A DNA stretch of 64,000 bases from an uncultured Porphyromonadaceae bacterium (GTDB lineage: Bacteria; Bacteroidota; Bacteroidia; Bacteroidales; Muribaculaceae): the NCBI GenBank assembly GCA_947177405.1, contig CAMWUJ010000001.1:1-64000 (forward strand). The letters run 5' to 3'. Shown here piece by piece: positions 32,884-44,245 of the stretch. The translations under genes and the position numbers were made by a program. The notes under the pieces were generated by a model. That model was not told where the DNA came from and did not search any database. It worked only from the letters and a program-made list of their open reading frames with translations. The first letter of the stretch is position 1, and each line of letters begins with the position of its first letter.

Positions 32884-33288
32884 TTAAGCATTATCATTAT
32901 TGATTGTATCCACGAAAATAGTCACGTGGTTAGAACGTTTGCGGATTCTGTAGCCACGACCCTGCGGAGCGGGACGAAGACGCTTCAGCATAGGAGCCTC
33001 ATCCACAAAAACTGTCTTCACATAGAGCTCGCCGGCCTGAGCCTTGCGCTCGTTCTTCTGCTCCCAGTTTGCCACTGCGGAACGAAGAAGTTTCTCTACT
33101 TTATTGGAAGCCTCTTTATTTGAAAATTTGAGAATACCGAGAGCTTTGAACACTTCCTGGCCACGGATCATGTCAACAACGAGACGCATCTTGCGTGGCG
33201 ACGAAGGCACATTGCGAAGTTTGGCGAAATATTCGCCTTTTCTCTCCGCCTTTAAGCCATCGGCATATTGTCTTTTTCTTACACCCAT
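32884..33288 (-). CDS. rplV: 50S ribosomal protein L22
   Basis: [19 protein letters not shown]. Confidence 0.97.
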   Translation of the reverse strand: MGVRKRQYADGLKAERKGEYFAKLRNVPSSPRKMRLVVDMIRGQEVFKALGILKFSNKEASNKVEKLLRSAVANWEQKNERKAQAGELYVKTVFVDEAPMLKRLRPAPQGRGYRIRKRSNHVTIFVDTINNDNA

Positions 33289-33329
33289 TGTATGTTTTCT
33301 TTTTTAATCTAAATTAATGATGAGGGCCA

Positions 33330-33599
33330 TTATTTTTTCTTGTTACCGGCGTGACCACGGAAAGTACGTGTGGGGGCAAACTCGCCGAGCTTGTGGCCCA
33401 CCATGTTCTCAGTGACATATACCGGGATAAACTTGTTGCCGTTGTGAACGGCGAAAGTGTGTCCCACGAAATCGGGGGAAATCATGGAAGCGCGGCTCCA
33501 CGTCTTGATGACGCTCTTTTTACCGCTTTCCTCCATTGCAGCCACTTTCTTCTCAAGCTTCACGCTGATAAATGGTCCTTTTTTAAGCGAACGACTCAT
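33330..33599 (-). CDS. rpsS: 30S ribosomal protein S19
   Basis: [19 protein letters not shown]. Confidence 0.97.
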   Translation of the reverse strand: MSRSLKKGPFISVKLEKKVAAMEESGKKSVIKTWSRASMISPDFVGHTFAVHNGNKFIPVYVTENMVGHKLGEFAPTRTFRGHAGNKKK

Positions 33600-33620
33600 A
33601 CTTGTCTTTTTTTATCAAAA

Positions 33621-34448
33621 TTATTTCTTCCTTCTTTCAATTATATACTTCGAAGAATGTTTCTTCGGAGAACGTGTCTTAAGACCCTTAGCGTAAAGAC
33701 CAGTACGAGAACGGGGATGACCACCGGACTGACGGCCCTCACCACCACCCATCGGGTGGTCAACAGGGTTCATAACAACACCACGGTTGTGGGGGCGACG
33801 ACCCAACCAGCGAGAACGACCGGCCTTACCGCTCGATTCAAGGGCATGATCAGAGTTGCCTACCACTCCGACAGTGGCACGACAAGTGAGGAGCACCTTA
33901 CGGGTCTCACCTGAAGGAAGCTTGATAATCGCGTAATCGCCTTCACGCGAAGTAAGCTGAGCGAACGTACCGGCAGAACGAGCCATTGAGGCACCCTGAC
34001 CGGGACGAAGTTCGATACAATGGATAAGAGTACCGACGGGGATATTTGCCAAAGGAAGACAGTTTCCTACCTCAGGAGCTGCATCCGGACCGCTGACAAC
34101 GATCTGTCCTACTTCAAGACCGTTGGGGGCAATCATATAGGCTTTTGATCCGTCTTTGTAATAAAGAAGCGCGATGCGTGCCGAACGGTTGGGATCATAC
34201 TCGATGGTCTTTACTGTTGCGGGCACACCGTCATTCTTTCTCTTGAAGTCGATGAGACGCAATTTTCTCTTATGACCACCACCACGGTAACGAGTGGAGA
34301 GGTGACCTGATGAGTTACGTCCACCAGTGGAACGTTTCCCGACTGTAAGAGACTTTTCTGGTGTGGTAGCAGTGATTTGTCCTTTGAACACACCAATAAT
34401 CTTGTGTCTTTGCCCAGGCGTAGTGGGCTTGAATTTTCTTACTGCCAT
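33621..34448 (-). CDS. rplB: 50S ribosomal protein L2
   Basis: [24 protein letters not shown]. Confidence 0.97.
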   Translation of the reverse strand: MAVRKFKPTTPGQRHKIIGVFKGQITATTPEKSLTVGKRSTGGRNSSGHLSTRYRGGGHKRKLRLIDFKRKNDGVPATVKTIEYDPNRSARIALLYYKDGSKAYMIAPNGLEVGQIVVSGPDAAPEVGNCLPLANIPVGTLIHCIELRPGQGASMARSAGTFAQLTSREGDYAIIKLPSGETRKVLLTCRATVGVVGNSDHALESSGKAGRSRWLGRRPHNRGVVMNPVDHPMGGGEGRQSGGHPRSRTGLYAKGLKTRSPKKHSSKYIIERRKK

Positions 34449-34453
34449 TATTC

Positions 34454-34744
34454 TTAAATATTGCTATAATAGTCGATTGTTTGACCTTCAGCCACTGTTA
34501 CGTAGGCCTTCTTGAACGCAGGACGCTGACCACGGATAAGTCCGCTCTTGGTATAGCGTTGTTTGCGCTTGCCGGCGTAAACGGCTGTGTTCACTCTCTC
34601 AACGCGAACATTGTAGAGTTTCTCCACGATGTCCTTGATCTGAAACTTGTTGGCTTCGGGAGACACGGCGAATGTGTAGCAGTTCTGCTTCTCGCTGTAG
34701 GCCGTAGCCTTCTCAGTTACGATAGGTTTGATCTGAATATCCAT
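34454..34744 (-). CDS. rplW: 50S ribosomal protein L23
   Basis: [23 protein letters not shown]. Confidence 0.96.
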   Translation of the reverse strand: MDIQIKPIVTEKATAYSEKQNCYTFAVSPEANKFQIKDIVEKLYNVRVERVNTAVYAGKRKQRYTKSGLIRGQRPAFKKAYVTVAEGQTIDYYSNI

Positions 34745-34756
34745 CTTTTTGTCTCC

Positions 34757-35392
34757 TTATTTAAAATCGTTGATTACTGCAACGCTGTCTTCAGTGAGAA
34801 TCATCGCGTCGTTATTGAGCACTGTGTAGGCGTTCAAGTCGGTCGCCTGTGCCATCAATGCGTTAGGGACGTTGCGTACAGAAAGAAGCACGTTGCGGTC
34901 GTCGTTAGCGAATACCAACAGCACTTTCTTGTCTTCGAGCTTGAAGCCTTTTGCAAAGTTAATGTAATTCTTTGTCTTAGGAGCATCGAAAGTGAAGTTT
35001 TCCACAACAATGATCTTGTTGTCGTTGGCCTTCGAAGTAAGGGCGATCTTACGAGCAAGGCTCTTCATTTTCTTATTGAGCTTAGTGCGGTAGTCGCGGG
35101 GACGAGGACCGAATACTGTACCACCACCACGGAGAAGCGGAGAATTGATATCACCGCGACGAGCGCCGCCGCCGCCTTTCTGACGACCGAGCTTGCGGGT
35201 TGAACCTGAAACCTCGCTGCGCTCCTTGCTCTTGTGAGTTCCCTGACGCTGGTTGCCAAGATACTGCTTTATGTCGAGATACAAGGTATGCTCAGCATTT
35301 CCTTTATCCAAATCGCGCGCAAACACTTCGTCATTGAGAGTGATCTTGCGTCCGGTGTCTTCACCTTTGATATTATAAACTGCTAATTCCAT
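34757..35392 (-). CDS. rplD: 50S ribosomal protein L4
   Basis: [29 protein letters not shown]. Confidence 0.97.
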   Translation of the reverse strand: MELAVYNIKGEDTGRKITLNDEVFARDLDKGNAEHTLYLDIKQYLGNQRQGTHKSKERSEVSGSTRKLGRQKGGGGARRGDINSPLLRGGGTVFGPRPRDYRTKLNKKMKSLARKIALTSKANDNKIIVVENFTFDAPKTKNYINFAKGFKLEDKKVLLVFANDDRNVLLSVRNVPNALMAQATDLNAYTVLNNDAMILTEDSVAVINDFK

Positions 35393-36009
35393 TATTTCTC
35401 AACTAAAACTATTGAACCTTTGTGTCCGGGAATAGAACCCTTGATCATTAACAAATTGTGCTCGGGGATCACTTTGATCACCTGAAGGTTTTGAACAGTC
35501 ACACGTTCGTTACCCATGTGTCCGGCCATACGGAGACCCTTGAACACCTTTGCGGGATAAGAACAGGCACCGATCGAACCGGGGGCACGAAGACGGTTAT
35601 GCTGACCGTGAGTCTTCTGACCTACGCCGCCGAAGCCATGGCGTTTTACAACACCCTGGAATCCTTTTCCTTTGCTGGTGCCGACTACATCGACAAAACC
35701 ACCCTCCTGGAAGAGGTCAACAGTCAGCGTCTCGCCGAGAGCAGGAACTGTCTCGAACGATTTGAACTCGGCCAAGTGTCTCTGGGGTGCTACACCGGCT
35801 TTCTTGAAGTGACCGGCCATAGGCTTGGTGGTGTGCTTGTCGGTCTTCTCCATGAAGCCAACCTGCACGGCCTGATAACCGTCATTCTCCACTGTCTTAA
35901 CCTGAGTAACAACACAAGGACCTACTTCGATAACAGTGCACGGAACATTTTTTCCGTCGGCACTGAAAACGGATGTCATTCCGATTTTCTTTCCTAATAA
36001 TCCTGGCAT
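35392..36009 (-). CDS. rplC: 50S ribosomal protein L3
   Basis: [44 protein letters not shown]. Confidence 0.97.
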   Translation of the reverse strand: MPGLLGKKIGMTSVFSADGKNVPCTVIEVGPCVVTQVKTVENDGYQAVQVGFMEKTDKHTTKPMAGHFKKAGVAPQRHLAEFKSFETVPALGETLTVDLFQEGGFVDVVGTSKGKGFQGVVKRHGFGGVGQKTHGQHNRLRAPGSIGACSYPAKVFKGLRMAGHMGNERVTVQNLQVIKVIPEHNLLMIKGSIPGHKGSIVLVEK

Positions 36010-36092
36010 TTCTTTTATTACTATTTGTGGTTGTTATGACGGGTGTCCGTCGAGTCATGGCGGACACCCTCTCATATTATGATTTCTTAAAC

Positions 36093-36398
36093 TTAAACTT
36101 TGATGGAAACATCAACACCGCTGGGAAGTTCGAGCTTCATCAGGGCATCCACAGTCTTTGATGTGCTGCTGTAGATGTCGATCAGTCTCTGATAGGATGA
36201 AAGCTGGAACTGCTCACGTGATTTCTTGTTTACGAATGTCGAGCGGTTCACTGTGAAGATACGCTTGTGGGTCGGAAGAGGAATCGGTCCGCTTACTACT
36301 GCACCAGTCGATTTCACTGTCTTGACGATCTTCTCTGCGCTTTTATCCACGAGGTTGTGATCGTAAGATTTAAGTTTGATTCTAATTTTCTGGCTCAT
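36093..36398 (-). CDS. rpsJ: 30S ribosomal protein S10
   Basis: [25 protein letters not shown]. Confidence 0.97.
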   Translation of the reverse strand: MSQKIRIKLKSYDHNLVDKSAEKIVKTVKSTGAVVSGPIPLPTHKRIFTVNRSTFVNKKSREQFQLSSYQRLIDIYSSTSKTVDALMKLELPSGVDVSIKV

Positions 36399-36419
36399 AT
36401 TGATTTTTAGACTTGAATT

Positions 36420-38543
36420 TTATTTCAAAAGATCCACTCGACCCTGGCACTCTGTGAGCACATTCTTCGCGATGGAATTGCTTACCTCTGCATAGTGGCT
36501 GAATGACATTGTGGATGTGGCACGGCCTGAAGTTATGGTGCGGAGAGCTGTCACATAACCGAACATCTCGGCAAGAGGAGCCTTGGCTTTCACGATGCGG
36601 GCACCGCTGCGGCTTGTCTCCATACCTTCCACCTGACCACGACGCTTGTTAAGGTCGCCGATCACATCACCCATAGACTCTTCGGGAGTCACAACCTCGA
36701 TCTTCATGATAGGCTCCATAAGAACAGGACCTGCCTTTTCGGAACCCTTCTTGAACGCCTGGATTGCGCAAAGCTCAAATGAAAGCTGGTCGGAGTCAAC
36801 GGGGTGGAAACTACCGTCGAGAAGAGTAACCTTAAGCTGCTCTACGGGATAGCCGGCAAGAACACCATTCTTCATTGCAGTCTGGAAACCTTTCTGCACA
36901 GAGGGGATGTATTCCTTAGGCACATTACCACCCTTAACCTCATCAACAAACTGGAGGCTGCCCTCGAAGCCCTCGTCAACAGGCTCGATGCGAACGATGA
37001 TGTCGGCGAATTTACCGCGACCACCGGTCTGCTTCTTGAAGGTCTCACGAAGTTCAACGGGTTTGGTGATTGCTTCCTTATATGTTACCTGGGGACGACC
37101 CTGGTTACATTCTACCTTGAACTCACGACGAAGACGGTCGATAATGATGTCGAGGTGAAGCTCACCCATACCGCTGATCACAGTCTGACCTGTCTCCTCG
37201 TTTGTCTCAACACGGAACGTAGGATCTTCCTCAGCAAGTTTCTGAAGACCTACACCGAGTTTATCGAGGTCTTTCTGAGTCTTGGGCTCAACCGCTATAC
37301 CGATAACGGGATCGGGGAATTCCATAGACTCAAGCACGATGGGAGCATCCTCAGCGCAGAGGGTATCACCAGTGCGGATATCCTTGAAACCTACACCGGC
37401 ACCGATATCACCGCAACCGATCTTCTCTTTGGGATTCTGCTTATTGGAGTGCATCTGGAAAAGACGGCTGATACGCTCCTTCTTGCCTGATCGGCTGTTC
37501 AATACATAAGAACCGGCTGCGATATCACCTGAATAAACGCGGAAGAAGCAGAGACGACCTACATAGGGGTCGGTAGCAATCTTGAACGCAAGTGCACACA
37601 TAGGAGCTTCGGGTGAAGGCTCACGAGTAAGGATCTCGTCAGGGTTGCCCACTGCATGACCTTCGATCACACCTGAATCCTCAGGAGAAGGAAGGTAAGC
37701 GCAGACAGCATCGAGAAGAGTCTGAACACCTTTGTTCTTAAAAGAAGAACCACAAAGCATGGGGTTGATCTGCATTGAGAGAGTTCCCTTGCGGATAGCT
37801 GCGCGGATCTCATCCTCGGTGATAGTGGAAGGATCGTCGAAGTATTTCTCCATCAATGCGTCATCAACCTCTGCGAGAGTCTCAAGCATTTTATCGCGAT
37901 ATTCCTCAGCCTCGGCAAGGAGATTTGCAGGGATTTCCTCTACGGAATATTCAGCACCCATAGTCTCGTCATGCCAGAAGAGAGCCTTCATTGTGATAAG
38001 GTCAACACAACCCTTGAAAGTCTCCTCAGCACCGATAGGCACCTGGATTGGAAGCGGGTTTGCACCGAGCACTTCCTTCACTTGACGCACAACCTCGAAG
38101 AAGTTTGCACCTGAACGGTCCATCTTGTTGACATAACCGATACGGGGCACATTGTATTTATCAGCCTGACGCCAAACAGTCTCCGACTGGGGCTCCACAC
38201 CGCCTACAGCACAGAAAGTAGCCACTGCGCCGTCGAGCACACGAAGAGAACGCTCCACCTCTACAGTGAAGTCAACGTGTCCCGGAGTGTCGATAAGGTT
38301 GATTTTGTATTTCTCGCCGTCATAGTTCCAGAAAGTAGTGGTAGCGGCAGAAGTGATGGTGATACCACGCTCCTGCTCCTGCTCCATCCAGTCCATGGTA
38401 GCGGCACCGTCGTGAACCTCACCGATTTTGTGGGTCAGACCGGTATAGAAAAGAATACGCTCTGAAGTTGTGGTCTTACCGGCATCGATGTGAGCCATGA
38501 TACCGATATTACGCGTATATTTAAGTTCGTCGTGTTTAGCCAT
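36420..38543 (-). CDS. fusA: elongation factor G
   Basis: [24 protein letters not shown]. Confidence 0.98.
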   Translation of the reverse strand: MAKHDELKYTRNIGIMAHIDAGKTTTSERILFYTGLTHKIGEVHDGAATMDWMEQEQERGITITSAATTTFWNYDGEKYKINLIDTPGHVDFTVEVERSLRVLDGAVATFCAVGGVEPQSETVWRQADKYNVPRIGYVNKMDRSGANFFEVVRQVKEVLGANPLPIQVPIGAEETFKGCVDLITMKALFWHDETMGAEYSVEEIPANLLAEAEEYRDKMLETLAEVDDALMEKYFDDPSTITEDEIRAAIRKGTLSMQINPMLCGSSFKNKGVQTLLDAVCAYLPSPEDSGVIEGHAVGNPDEILTREPSPEAPMCALAFKIATDPYVGRLCFFRVYSGDIAAGSYVLNSRSGKKERISRLFQMHSNKQNPKEKIGCGDIGAGVGFKDIRTGDTLCAEDAPIVLESMEFPDPVIGIAVEPKTQKDLDKLGVGLQKLAEEDPTFRVETNEETGQTVISGMGELHLDIIIDRLRREFKVECNQGRPQVTYKEAITKPVELRETFKKQTGGRGKFADIIVRIEPVDEGFEGSLQFVDEVKGGNVPKEYIPSVQKGFQTAMKNGVLAGYPVEQLKVTLLDGSFHPVDSDQLSFELCAIQAFKKGSEKAGPVLMEPIMKIEVVTPEESMGDVIGDLNKRRGQVEGMETSRSGARIVKAKAPLAEMFGYVTALRTITSGRATSTMSFSHYAEVSNSIAKNVLTECQGRVDLLK

Positions 38544-38558
38544 TTTGCTTTACTCCTA

Positions 38559-39035
38559 TTAGAATCTGAAATGTGCGAATGCGCGGTTAGCTTCAGCCAT
38601 GCGGTGCATATCCTCTTTACGTTTGTAGGCACCACCCTGATCATTGAAAGCATCTACGATCTCTGCAGCGAGTTTGTCGGCCATTGTCTTGCCACCGCGT
38701 TTACGTGCGAAGATAATGAGGTTTTTCATGGAGATAGACTCCTTGCGGTCGGCGCGGATCTCAGTAGGCACCTGGAAGGTGGCACCACCTACGCGACGCG
38801 ATTTAACCTCAACCTGGGGAGTAACATTTTCAAGCGCCTTTTTCCAGATTTCAAGCGCGCTTTTCTCTTCATTGGGCAATTTCGACTTCACAGTCTCCAA
38901 AGCCGAATAGAAAATTGTAAAAGCCGTGTTTTTCTTTCCGTCATACATGAGGTGATTCACGAACTTGGTTACTCTGACGTCATGAAAAACAGGGTCAGGA
39001 AGAACAACCCTTTTCTTAGGTTTTTGCTTTCTCAT
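38559..39035 (-). CDS. rpsG: 30S ribosomal protein S7
   Basis: Start re-assigned to [35 protein letters not shown]. Confidence 0.96.
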   Translation of the reverse strand: MRKQKPKKRVVLPDPVFHDVRVTKFVNHLMYDGKKNTAFTIFYSALETVKSKLPNEEKSALEIWKKALENVTPQVEVKSRRVGGATFQVPTEIRADRKESISMKNLIIFARKRGGKTMADKLAAEIVDAFNDQGGAYKRKEDMHRMAEANRAFAHFRF

Positions 39036-39176
39036 TTTTGTTTGTTTAATGTTTTTGTTTTTGGCTGCTTTTGCAATCTTCAACACCGCTCTCTTGCGGA
39101 GTTTACTCAACCATAGCCATCCAATAAATCAAAAACTGTTGTTTAGGATTTGATTGCTTGTAAGAAGAGGCCTGTT

Positions 39177-39560
39177 TTATTTCTTGGCCGCTTTAGGACG
39201 TTTTGCTCCATATTTGGAACGACGCTGGGTTCTGCCCTGCACGCCTGCTGTATCGAGCGTTCCGCGCACGATGTGATAGCGCACACCGGGAAGGTCTTTC
39301 ACACGACCGCCACGCACCATCACGATGGAGTGCTCCTGAAGGTTGTGTCCCTCTCCGGGAATATAGCTGTTCACTTCCTTGCCGTTGGTGAGGCGTACAC
39401 GAGCCACCTTTCTCATCGCCGAGTTAGGCTTCTTGGGGGTGGTGGTATATACACGCACGCACACGCCGCGACGCTGAGGACAGGAATCCAATGCGGGAGA
39501 TTTGCTCTTTTCTTTGAGCACGTTGCGTCCCTTTCTTACTAATTGCTGAATAGTTGGCAT
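39177..39560 (-). CDS. rpsL: 30S ribosomal protein S12
   Basis: [33 protein letters not shown]. Confidence 0.98.
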   Translation of the reverse strand: MPTIQQLVRKGRNVLKEKSKSPALDSCPQRRGVCVRVYTTTPKKPNSAMRKVARVRLTNGKEVNSYIPGEGHNLQEHSIVMVRGGRVKDLPGVRYHIVRGTLDTAGVQGRTQRRSKYGAKRPKAAKK

Positions 39561-39711
39561 TCTTTGTCTCTTTAATTTATATTTATTGGTTATCTATTGG
39601 CTATTTATATGATTTCAACGCCTGTTCATTTTAATGCCATAACGCATGTTAAGCAATTAATTCTCAATCGCTTAACTTGCATCATCGGCGAACCCGCGCC
39701 AAAATTCGTTG

Positions 39712-39742
39712 CAAAGATACTAATATTTAACCGATTACGCAA
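39712..39742 (-). promoter_or_regulatory. putative promoter of the str operon
   Basis: Minus-strand -7 TATCTTTG with a TTGC-like -33 element at 19-nt spacing. Confidence 0.6.
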
Positions 39743-39844
39743 CCCTTTGCGTAAAAATTTATTTTTTTATTACAATTTTTTATGTTTTATAGCATCTATT
39801 GGATTTATCTGAATATATTTTCACAATTAATCCGGACAATCATA

Positions 39845-41083
39845 TTATGCTTTTCCTTTGAATTTGGAGGCATAATCATAGATATGCTCGCAGATGCTGC
39901 GGTCTTTGTCGTCGAGGTCGAGACCGCGTCTTGACATCACACGCCGGGCGGTGGTCATGAATTTGTCAATGCTTACATTTCCGAAGCCACCCTCCGGGGA
40001 TCCCTCGCTGAAGCTGGGAATGAATACTCTCGGGAATCCTGCTCCGTGGAGATTCACCCCTACCCCCACTACCGTAGCAGTATTGAACATACAGTTGATG
40101 CCGGCTTTTGAATGGTCGCCCATGATGAGGCCGCAAAACTGAAGATCGGTGCGCATGAAAGTATGGGTGCGGTAGTTCCACAATCGTATCTTGGCATAAT
40201 CGTTCTTGAGATTGGAAGCATTTGTACCGGCACCGATGTTGCACCACTCCCCTATCACGGCATTCCCAAGGTATCCGTCGTGAGCCTTGTTACTGTATCC
40301 GAAGATCACCACATTGTCGATCTCCCCTCCAACCTTACTGAAGGGTCCTATGGTGGTGTTTCCATATATCTTGGATCCCATCTTGAACTTTGATTTGCGA
40401 CAGAGAGCAATAGGCCCCCGAAGCATACTTCCCTCCATCACCTCCGCATCCTTTCCTATATATATAGGTCCGTTCTTTACATTAAGAATCGCCCCCTCCA
40501 CTTGAGCTCCTTCCTCAATAAATACCGTCGGAAGTCCGCAGGGAGTGAGAGCGGGGCCTATCACGGTGCAGCTGTCCGAGAGCTCTTGTGAGATCCGGCC
40601 GGCCACAATCCGTGAATAATCGTTTTTCAACGCTTCGCCGTTCTTTTGAAATATATCATATACATATTCGAGTCTTCCCAATTCGAGATTAACAGTGGTG
40701 CTGGAAGGCAGACTTTCAGGGTCGGCATCCGCAAATTTATCAAAGTCGGAAAGCAGACATCTGAATGCCACAACCTTCGATCCGTCGTCAAGTGCTTCTC
40801 CCTTATTCAGCCCTTTCACAGCATCCACGATATTTCTATCCGGCAAAAGATCTCCGGAGATGAATAAGATCTCCTCGCCATCATTGACTGTCATGGGATA
40901 TTTCTCCTGAAGGTATGCCACCGTCTTGTATGAATATGTTGCCGGGAGCAGCGCCTCCCATTTCTCCTTAATCGTAACAATTCCTACCCGGAAATCAGCT
41001 ACCGGGCGAGTATAAGCCAACGGAAGTAGATTTTCGTGGCTCTCCTGAGTATCGTATAAAACGACTTTCGTAATCTCACTCAT
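39845..41083 (-). CDS. GlmU-like putative sugar-nucleotidyltransferase with left-handed beta-helix
   Basis: LPLAYTRPVADFRVGI N-terminus; hexapeptide-rich C-terminus. Confidence 0.82.
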   Translation of the reverse strand: MSEITKVVLYDTQESHENLLPLAYTRPVADFRVGIVTIKEKWEALLPATYSYKTVAYLQEKYPMTVNDGEEILFISGDLLPDRNIVDAVKGLNKGEALDDGSKVVAFRCLLSDFDKFADADPESLPSSTTVNLELGRLEYVYDIFQKNGEALKNDYSRIVAGRISQELSDSCTVIGPALTPCGLPTVFIEEGAQVEGAILNVKNGPIYIGKDAEVMEGSMLRGPIALCRKSKFKMGSKIYGNTTIGPFSKVGGEIDNVVIFGYSNKAHDGYLGNAVIGEWCNIGAGTNASNLKNDYAKIRLWNYRTHTFMRTDLQFCGLIMGDHSKAGINCMFNTATVVGVGVNLHGAGFPRVFIPSFSEGSPEGGFGNVSIDKFMTTARRVMSRRGLDLDDKDRSICEHIYDYASKFKGKA

Positions 41084-41299
41084 TTTTCACACAAATTGGG
41101 AATTTGTGCAAAAATAACAAGAAAGCAAAAAATATGCAAATCTATTTTTCGCTTTCTTGATAATTTCTATATAGAATTTCTTCTTACCCGTCTATTCCCT
41201 CCGAAACCTTTCAGGGATAGATCTTAATAATGTTGAAAAAGCCACTGTCCTGACGTGACCACAGGACAGCGGCTTTAAGCTATTCAATGGAGAGACCTT

Positions 41300-41800
41300 T
41301 CAATTCAAGACATTCGGCATTACATCAAACAGGAATCCACGATTTTCTCCCTCTTCTTCCGATGCCATGCCGCGAGTGCGGGTATAGCAGAGGTCAATCT
41401 TCATGCTCACACCCGACTCCGTAACATCATAGATTATATGCATATCCGATCCGGAGAATGTCACGGTGCCCCACATATCGTTATACCATGCCGGGATATT
41501 GATCTTGTTCCCATTTATGGTATAATTGGTGCCATTCACTTTCGATCCGTAAAAATCGAGATTCTTATCGTAATATCCGCTCAAGCCCATCTGGCCTGCC
41601 GCACTATCCAGATCAGAGGGAGACATCGTGATTGTCTGGCCCATTGTGCTCACTTTCATCTCCTTGATTGTCCATGATCCCTGAAGCTTCGACTGTAGGT
41701 CTGACCCGGAAGGCTCGTCTTTATCATCCTTACATGATGATACTGTCATAACAAGCAATGCCACAAACAGCATCGCAAACATTGAATGAATTCTTTTCAT
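41300..41800 (-). CDS. lipocalin-like lipoprotein
   Basis: Lipobox VSSCKDD; LQGSWTIKEM. Confidence 0.65.
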   Translation of the reverse strand: MKRIHSMFAMLFVALLVMTVSSCKDDKDEPSGSDLQSKLQGSWTIKEMKVSTMGQTITMSPSDLDSAAGQMGLSGYYDKNLDFYGSKVNGTNYTINGNKINIPAWYNDMWGTVTFSGSDMHIIYDVTESGVSMKIDLCYTRTRGMASEEEGENRGFLFDVMPNVLN

Positions 41801-41843
41801 AAAACCTCGTATTTAAAAATTAATAAATGATTCAAGTTGAAAC

Positions 41844-42833
41844 TTAAAATAAATGGAATGGCACAACAAATTGTGCTTTCGAACGCATAAAATACTGCGC
41901 CTCAGGCTTTGACATATCAACAGAATATATTTTATACACTACAAATTGAGGATCCTGGGGGTCTCCGTATAAGGCACTCTGAAACGATGAGGCTCCCCCT
42001 TGAGAGAAATCTTCAGTAGATGTCAGTGCATATACTTTGAATTTGAATTTACCGTTATGCTCCTTCGCCTGATGTCTGATAATCTTCTCCCACTTCACAT
42101 TCTTTCCTTTGAATTTCAATACCTCTCCTGAATAATTAACTTTCGTGTCAAGAAGTCGCGACAAATTGGCCATTTCCACCACCGACGGCACATACCATCC
42201 AGGTCCCCACTTGTCAAGAGCTGTCTGGACAGGATACATTTCCGCCCCATATTTGGGATGAGCGGACTGGAAGTAACGCAGCTTCTGAAGGTTGGCGTAA
42301 CCGTTGGTCTTATCATTAGTGCCGAGAGGCATACTTTTATCTCCGTTGAATATGGATCCCCATCCATTTTGCCCGCTTGTCCTGACAGGCACCTCCTTAT
42401 GCCCGACAATACGTCCATGACGTCCATCGGGAGTGGTCATGACTACTATTCCCTCCACTCCGTTCTCATTATACCAATCACCGACATGATAAACTTTGGA
42501 GGCCGGAGGAAACGAGGAGAAATCCGGCTCCGTACTCACATGATGGTATTTCCCGTTCACTATATAATCCACCTTCGGGATTTCTGAATTTGCAACCGAT
42601 TCCTTAGTAGGAATAATCTCCTCAGTGCTGTTGTCATATTTGATTTTGAAAACCTTTTCAATTGAAATTTCCCTGTCGAAATTTTCTCCCGTCTTTCTGA
42701 ATAGTATTTTGTCGGGATGAACCTCCTTCACCGTGCCCTTCATACCGGAAGCGTCGCGCATCACAATCTCATCCGCGCAGATGATGCCTGCGCCGCTGAG
42801 AAACGCCAGTATTAAGAATATTATTTTTTTCAT
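41844..42833 (-). CDS. hypothetical secreted protein; N-terminal domain resembles that of the upstream gene
   Basis: Start re-assigned to MKKIIFLILAFLSGAG at 42833; signal peptide. Confidence 0.65.
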   Translation of the reverse strand: MKKIIFLILAFLSGAGIICADEIVMRDASGMKGTVKEVHPDKILFRKTGENFDREISIEKVFKIKYDNSTEEIIPTKESVANSEIPKVDYIVNGKYHHVSTEPDFSSFPPASKVYHVGDWYNENGVEGIVVMTTPDGRHGRIVGHKEVPVRTSGQNGWGSIFNGDKSMPLGTNDKTNGYANLQKLRYFQSAHPKYGAEMYPVQTALDKWGPGWYVPSVVEMANLSRLLDTKVNYSGEVLKFKGKNVKWEKIIRHQAKEHNGKFKFKVYALTSTEDFSQGGASSFQSALYGDPQDPQFVVYKIYSVDMSKPEAQYFMRSKAQFVVPFHLF

Positions 42834-43756
42834 AGCTTGCCCAATCTTATTCCTATCGTTCCACCTACAGTTATAGTCGGACTCCATGAAAGACCGTCAC
42901 CTTTAAAAGCATTCGTGAAATCAAAGCCCAATTGAAGTCCTATATCCAAAACTCCGAGACTTGCTCCGAAATAGAGTTTTTCAGGACAGCGTAGCAGATT
43001 TAATGCATCGTCTGTTTTCTTGCTATTCAGTGTGCTGCGTAAAAGGAGATCGAAAGAAGCTGTGGCCCCAAACATAAAATATTCCGTCTTATACCAATAT
43101 CCGAAAGGCACACCGATGTAAGTTCCGTTCAATGCAGGCCATTCTACATCTTTCGGCTTCTTGCCTGTGTACATCGCCAGATCGCCCTGAAGCCATGTAA
43201 ATCCGAGTCCTACACTCCAGGCCGTGTCATTGCCACTCGCAAAAAGACAGTGAAGGTCTATATTGGCAGCGAATCCGCCCCAGTCTATCTCTATATTCCC
43301 GGATCCGCTTCCGGTGCTTTGATAGCCCAACGTTGCACGGGGCATAAATGTAAAATCGGCGAAACGGCGCTTCTCCTGCGGTGGATCCACTACAACTCCA
43401 CTCATAGTTTGCTGAGCCACACCGCTCAAGGTGGACTGATTTGAAGAAGGAGTCTCCGCAGTGCCCGAGGATTGTACATTTCCCGAGCCGGTAGTGGAAT
43501 CGGATGAGGAATCCAAGTGATTGATCACTTCCCTTTCCCCATTGTCAAATTCAATATAGAAAACCTTTTCACGAGGCACCACATATTTGGGACCCGTAAG
43601 ATTGGATGCCTTTTGATAGGTGATCTCTTTTTCTCCGATAGTCACTACTTTTGCCGCGATTTCTTCTCCGGAGGTAAGACATATCACATCTCCCATTGCT
43701 GCTGCCGGAATGAAGAGAGAGAGCGTCATGATACCATAACCCAATGTTCGTTTCAT
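42830..43756 (-). CDS. hypothetical secreted beta-rich protein
   Basis: Signal peptide; overlaps the downstream gene by 4 nt (ATGA). Confidence 0.7.
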   Translation of the reverse strand: MKRTLGYGIMTLSLFIPAAAMGDVICLTSGEEIAAKVVTIGEKEITYQKASNLTGPKYVVPREKVFYIEFDNGEREVINHLDSSSDSTTGSGNVQSSGTAETPSSNQSTLSGVAQQTMSGVVVDPPQEKRRFADFTFMPRATLGYQSTGSGSGNIEIDWGGFAANIDLHCLFASGNDTAWSVGLGFTWLQGDLAMYTGKKPKDVEWPALNGTYIGVPFGYWYKTEYFMFGATASFDLLLRSTLNSKKTDDALNLLRCPEKLYFGASLGVLDIGLQLGFDFTNAFKGDGLSWSPTITVGGTIGIRLGKL

Positions 43757-43802
43757 AAAGATTTCTCATGTCTTCCCCGCTCTCTGAAAAAGACTTTTTA
43801 GA

Positions 43803-44134
43803 ATATAAAAAATGCGTGAGAGCCTTACTTATCGTCCATTCTCCTATCAGAGGTCTTCGCATTACCTTCTCAGTAAAAACGGACAGATTCGCAGAAGTCT
43901 CACGCAGTATATGCCGGCTTCGCCGATGGTTAATATCCAAAAGAATATAAACCATCGGCTGATGCTGCATAGCTACATCAACATCCACTGTCGGTCTTTT
44001 CCTTAACTGAGAATTAGAAAGTTGCGAAGTTCCTGATCGGAAGGAAAAGCGTCGAGTAAACGCATTTATACAATATGTCTGCCGACCAGCCCGCTCCTCC
44101 TTGTCAAAGACTTCTGCGTTTTGGCCTGCATCCG
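43803..44134 (-). ncRNA. candidate structured leader/attenuator or ncRNA, ~330 nt
   Basis: TTTG-19nt-TAAATTTG promoter (44135-44165); several strong stems; terminal stem TGCGTGAGA/TCTCACGCA followed by TTTTTTAT. Confidence 0.5.
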
Positions 44135-44165
44135 CAAATTTAATACTTTTTCTTTATTCCTCAAA
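44135..44165 (-). promoter_or_regulatory. putative promoter for the 42830-43756 operon leader
   Basis: Minus strand TTTG (44162-44165), 19-nt spacer, TAAATTTG (44135-44142). Confidence 0.65.
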
Positions 44166-44200
44166 TTATTATATCAATTTTTTAAAATGACTTGTATCAG

Positions 44201-44245
44201 GTATAAAAACAATGACGCCACGAAATTTCACAATCTCACGGCGCC
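44201..44245 (-). terminator. intrinsic terminator of a candidate short transcript
   Basis: Minus strand GGCGCCGTGAGATT-GTG-AAATTTCGTGGCGTC then ATTGTTTTTA. Confidence 0.6.

Noticed and set aside
43569-43988. 139-codon minus-strand ORF upstream of the 43756 gene
   Set aside because: Overlaps the next gene out of frame, no recognisable family, and the region is dominated by hairpins that explain it better
44108-44118. RNase P RNA or tmRNA in the 43.8-44.1 kb structured region
   Set aside because: No GAGGAAAGTCC-type P4 core and no tag reading frame or tRNA-like ends
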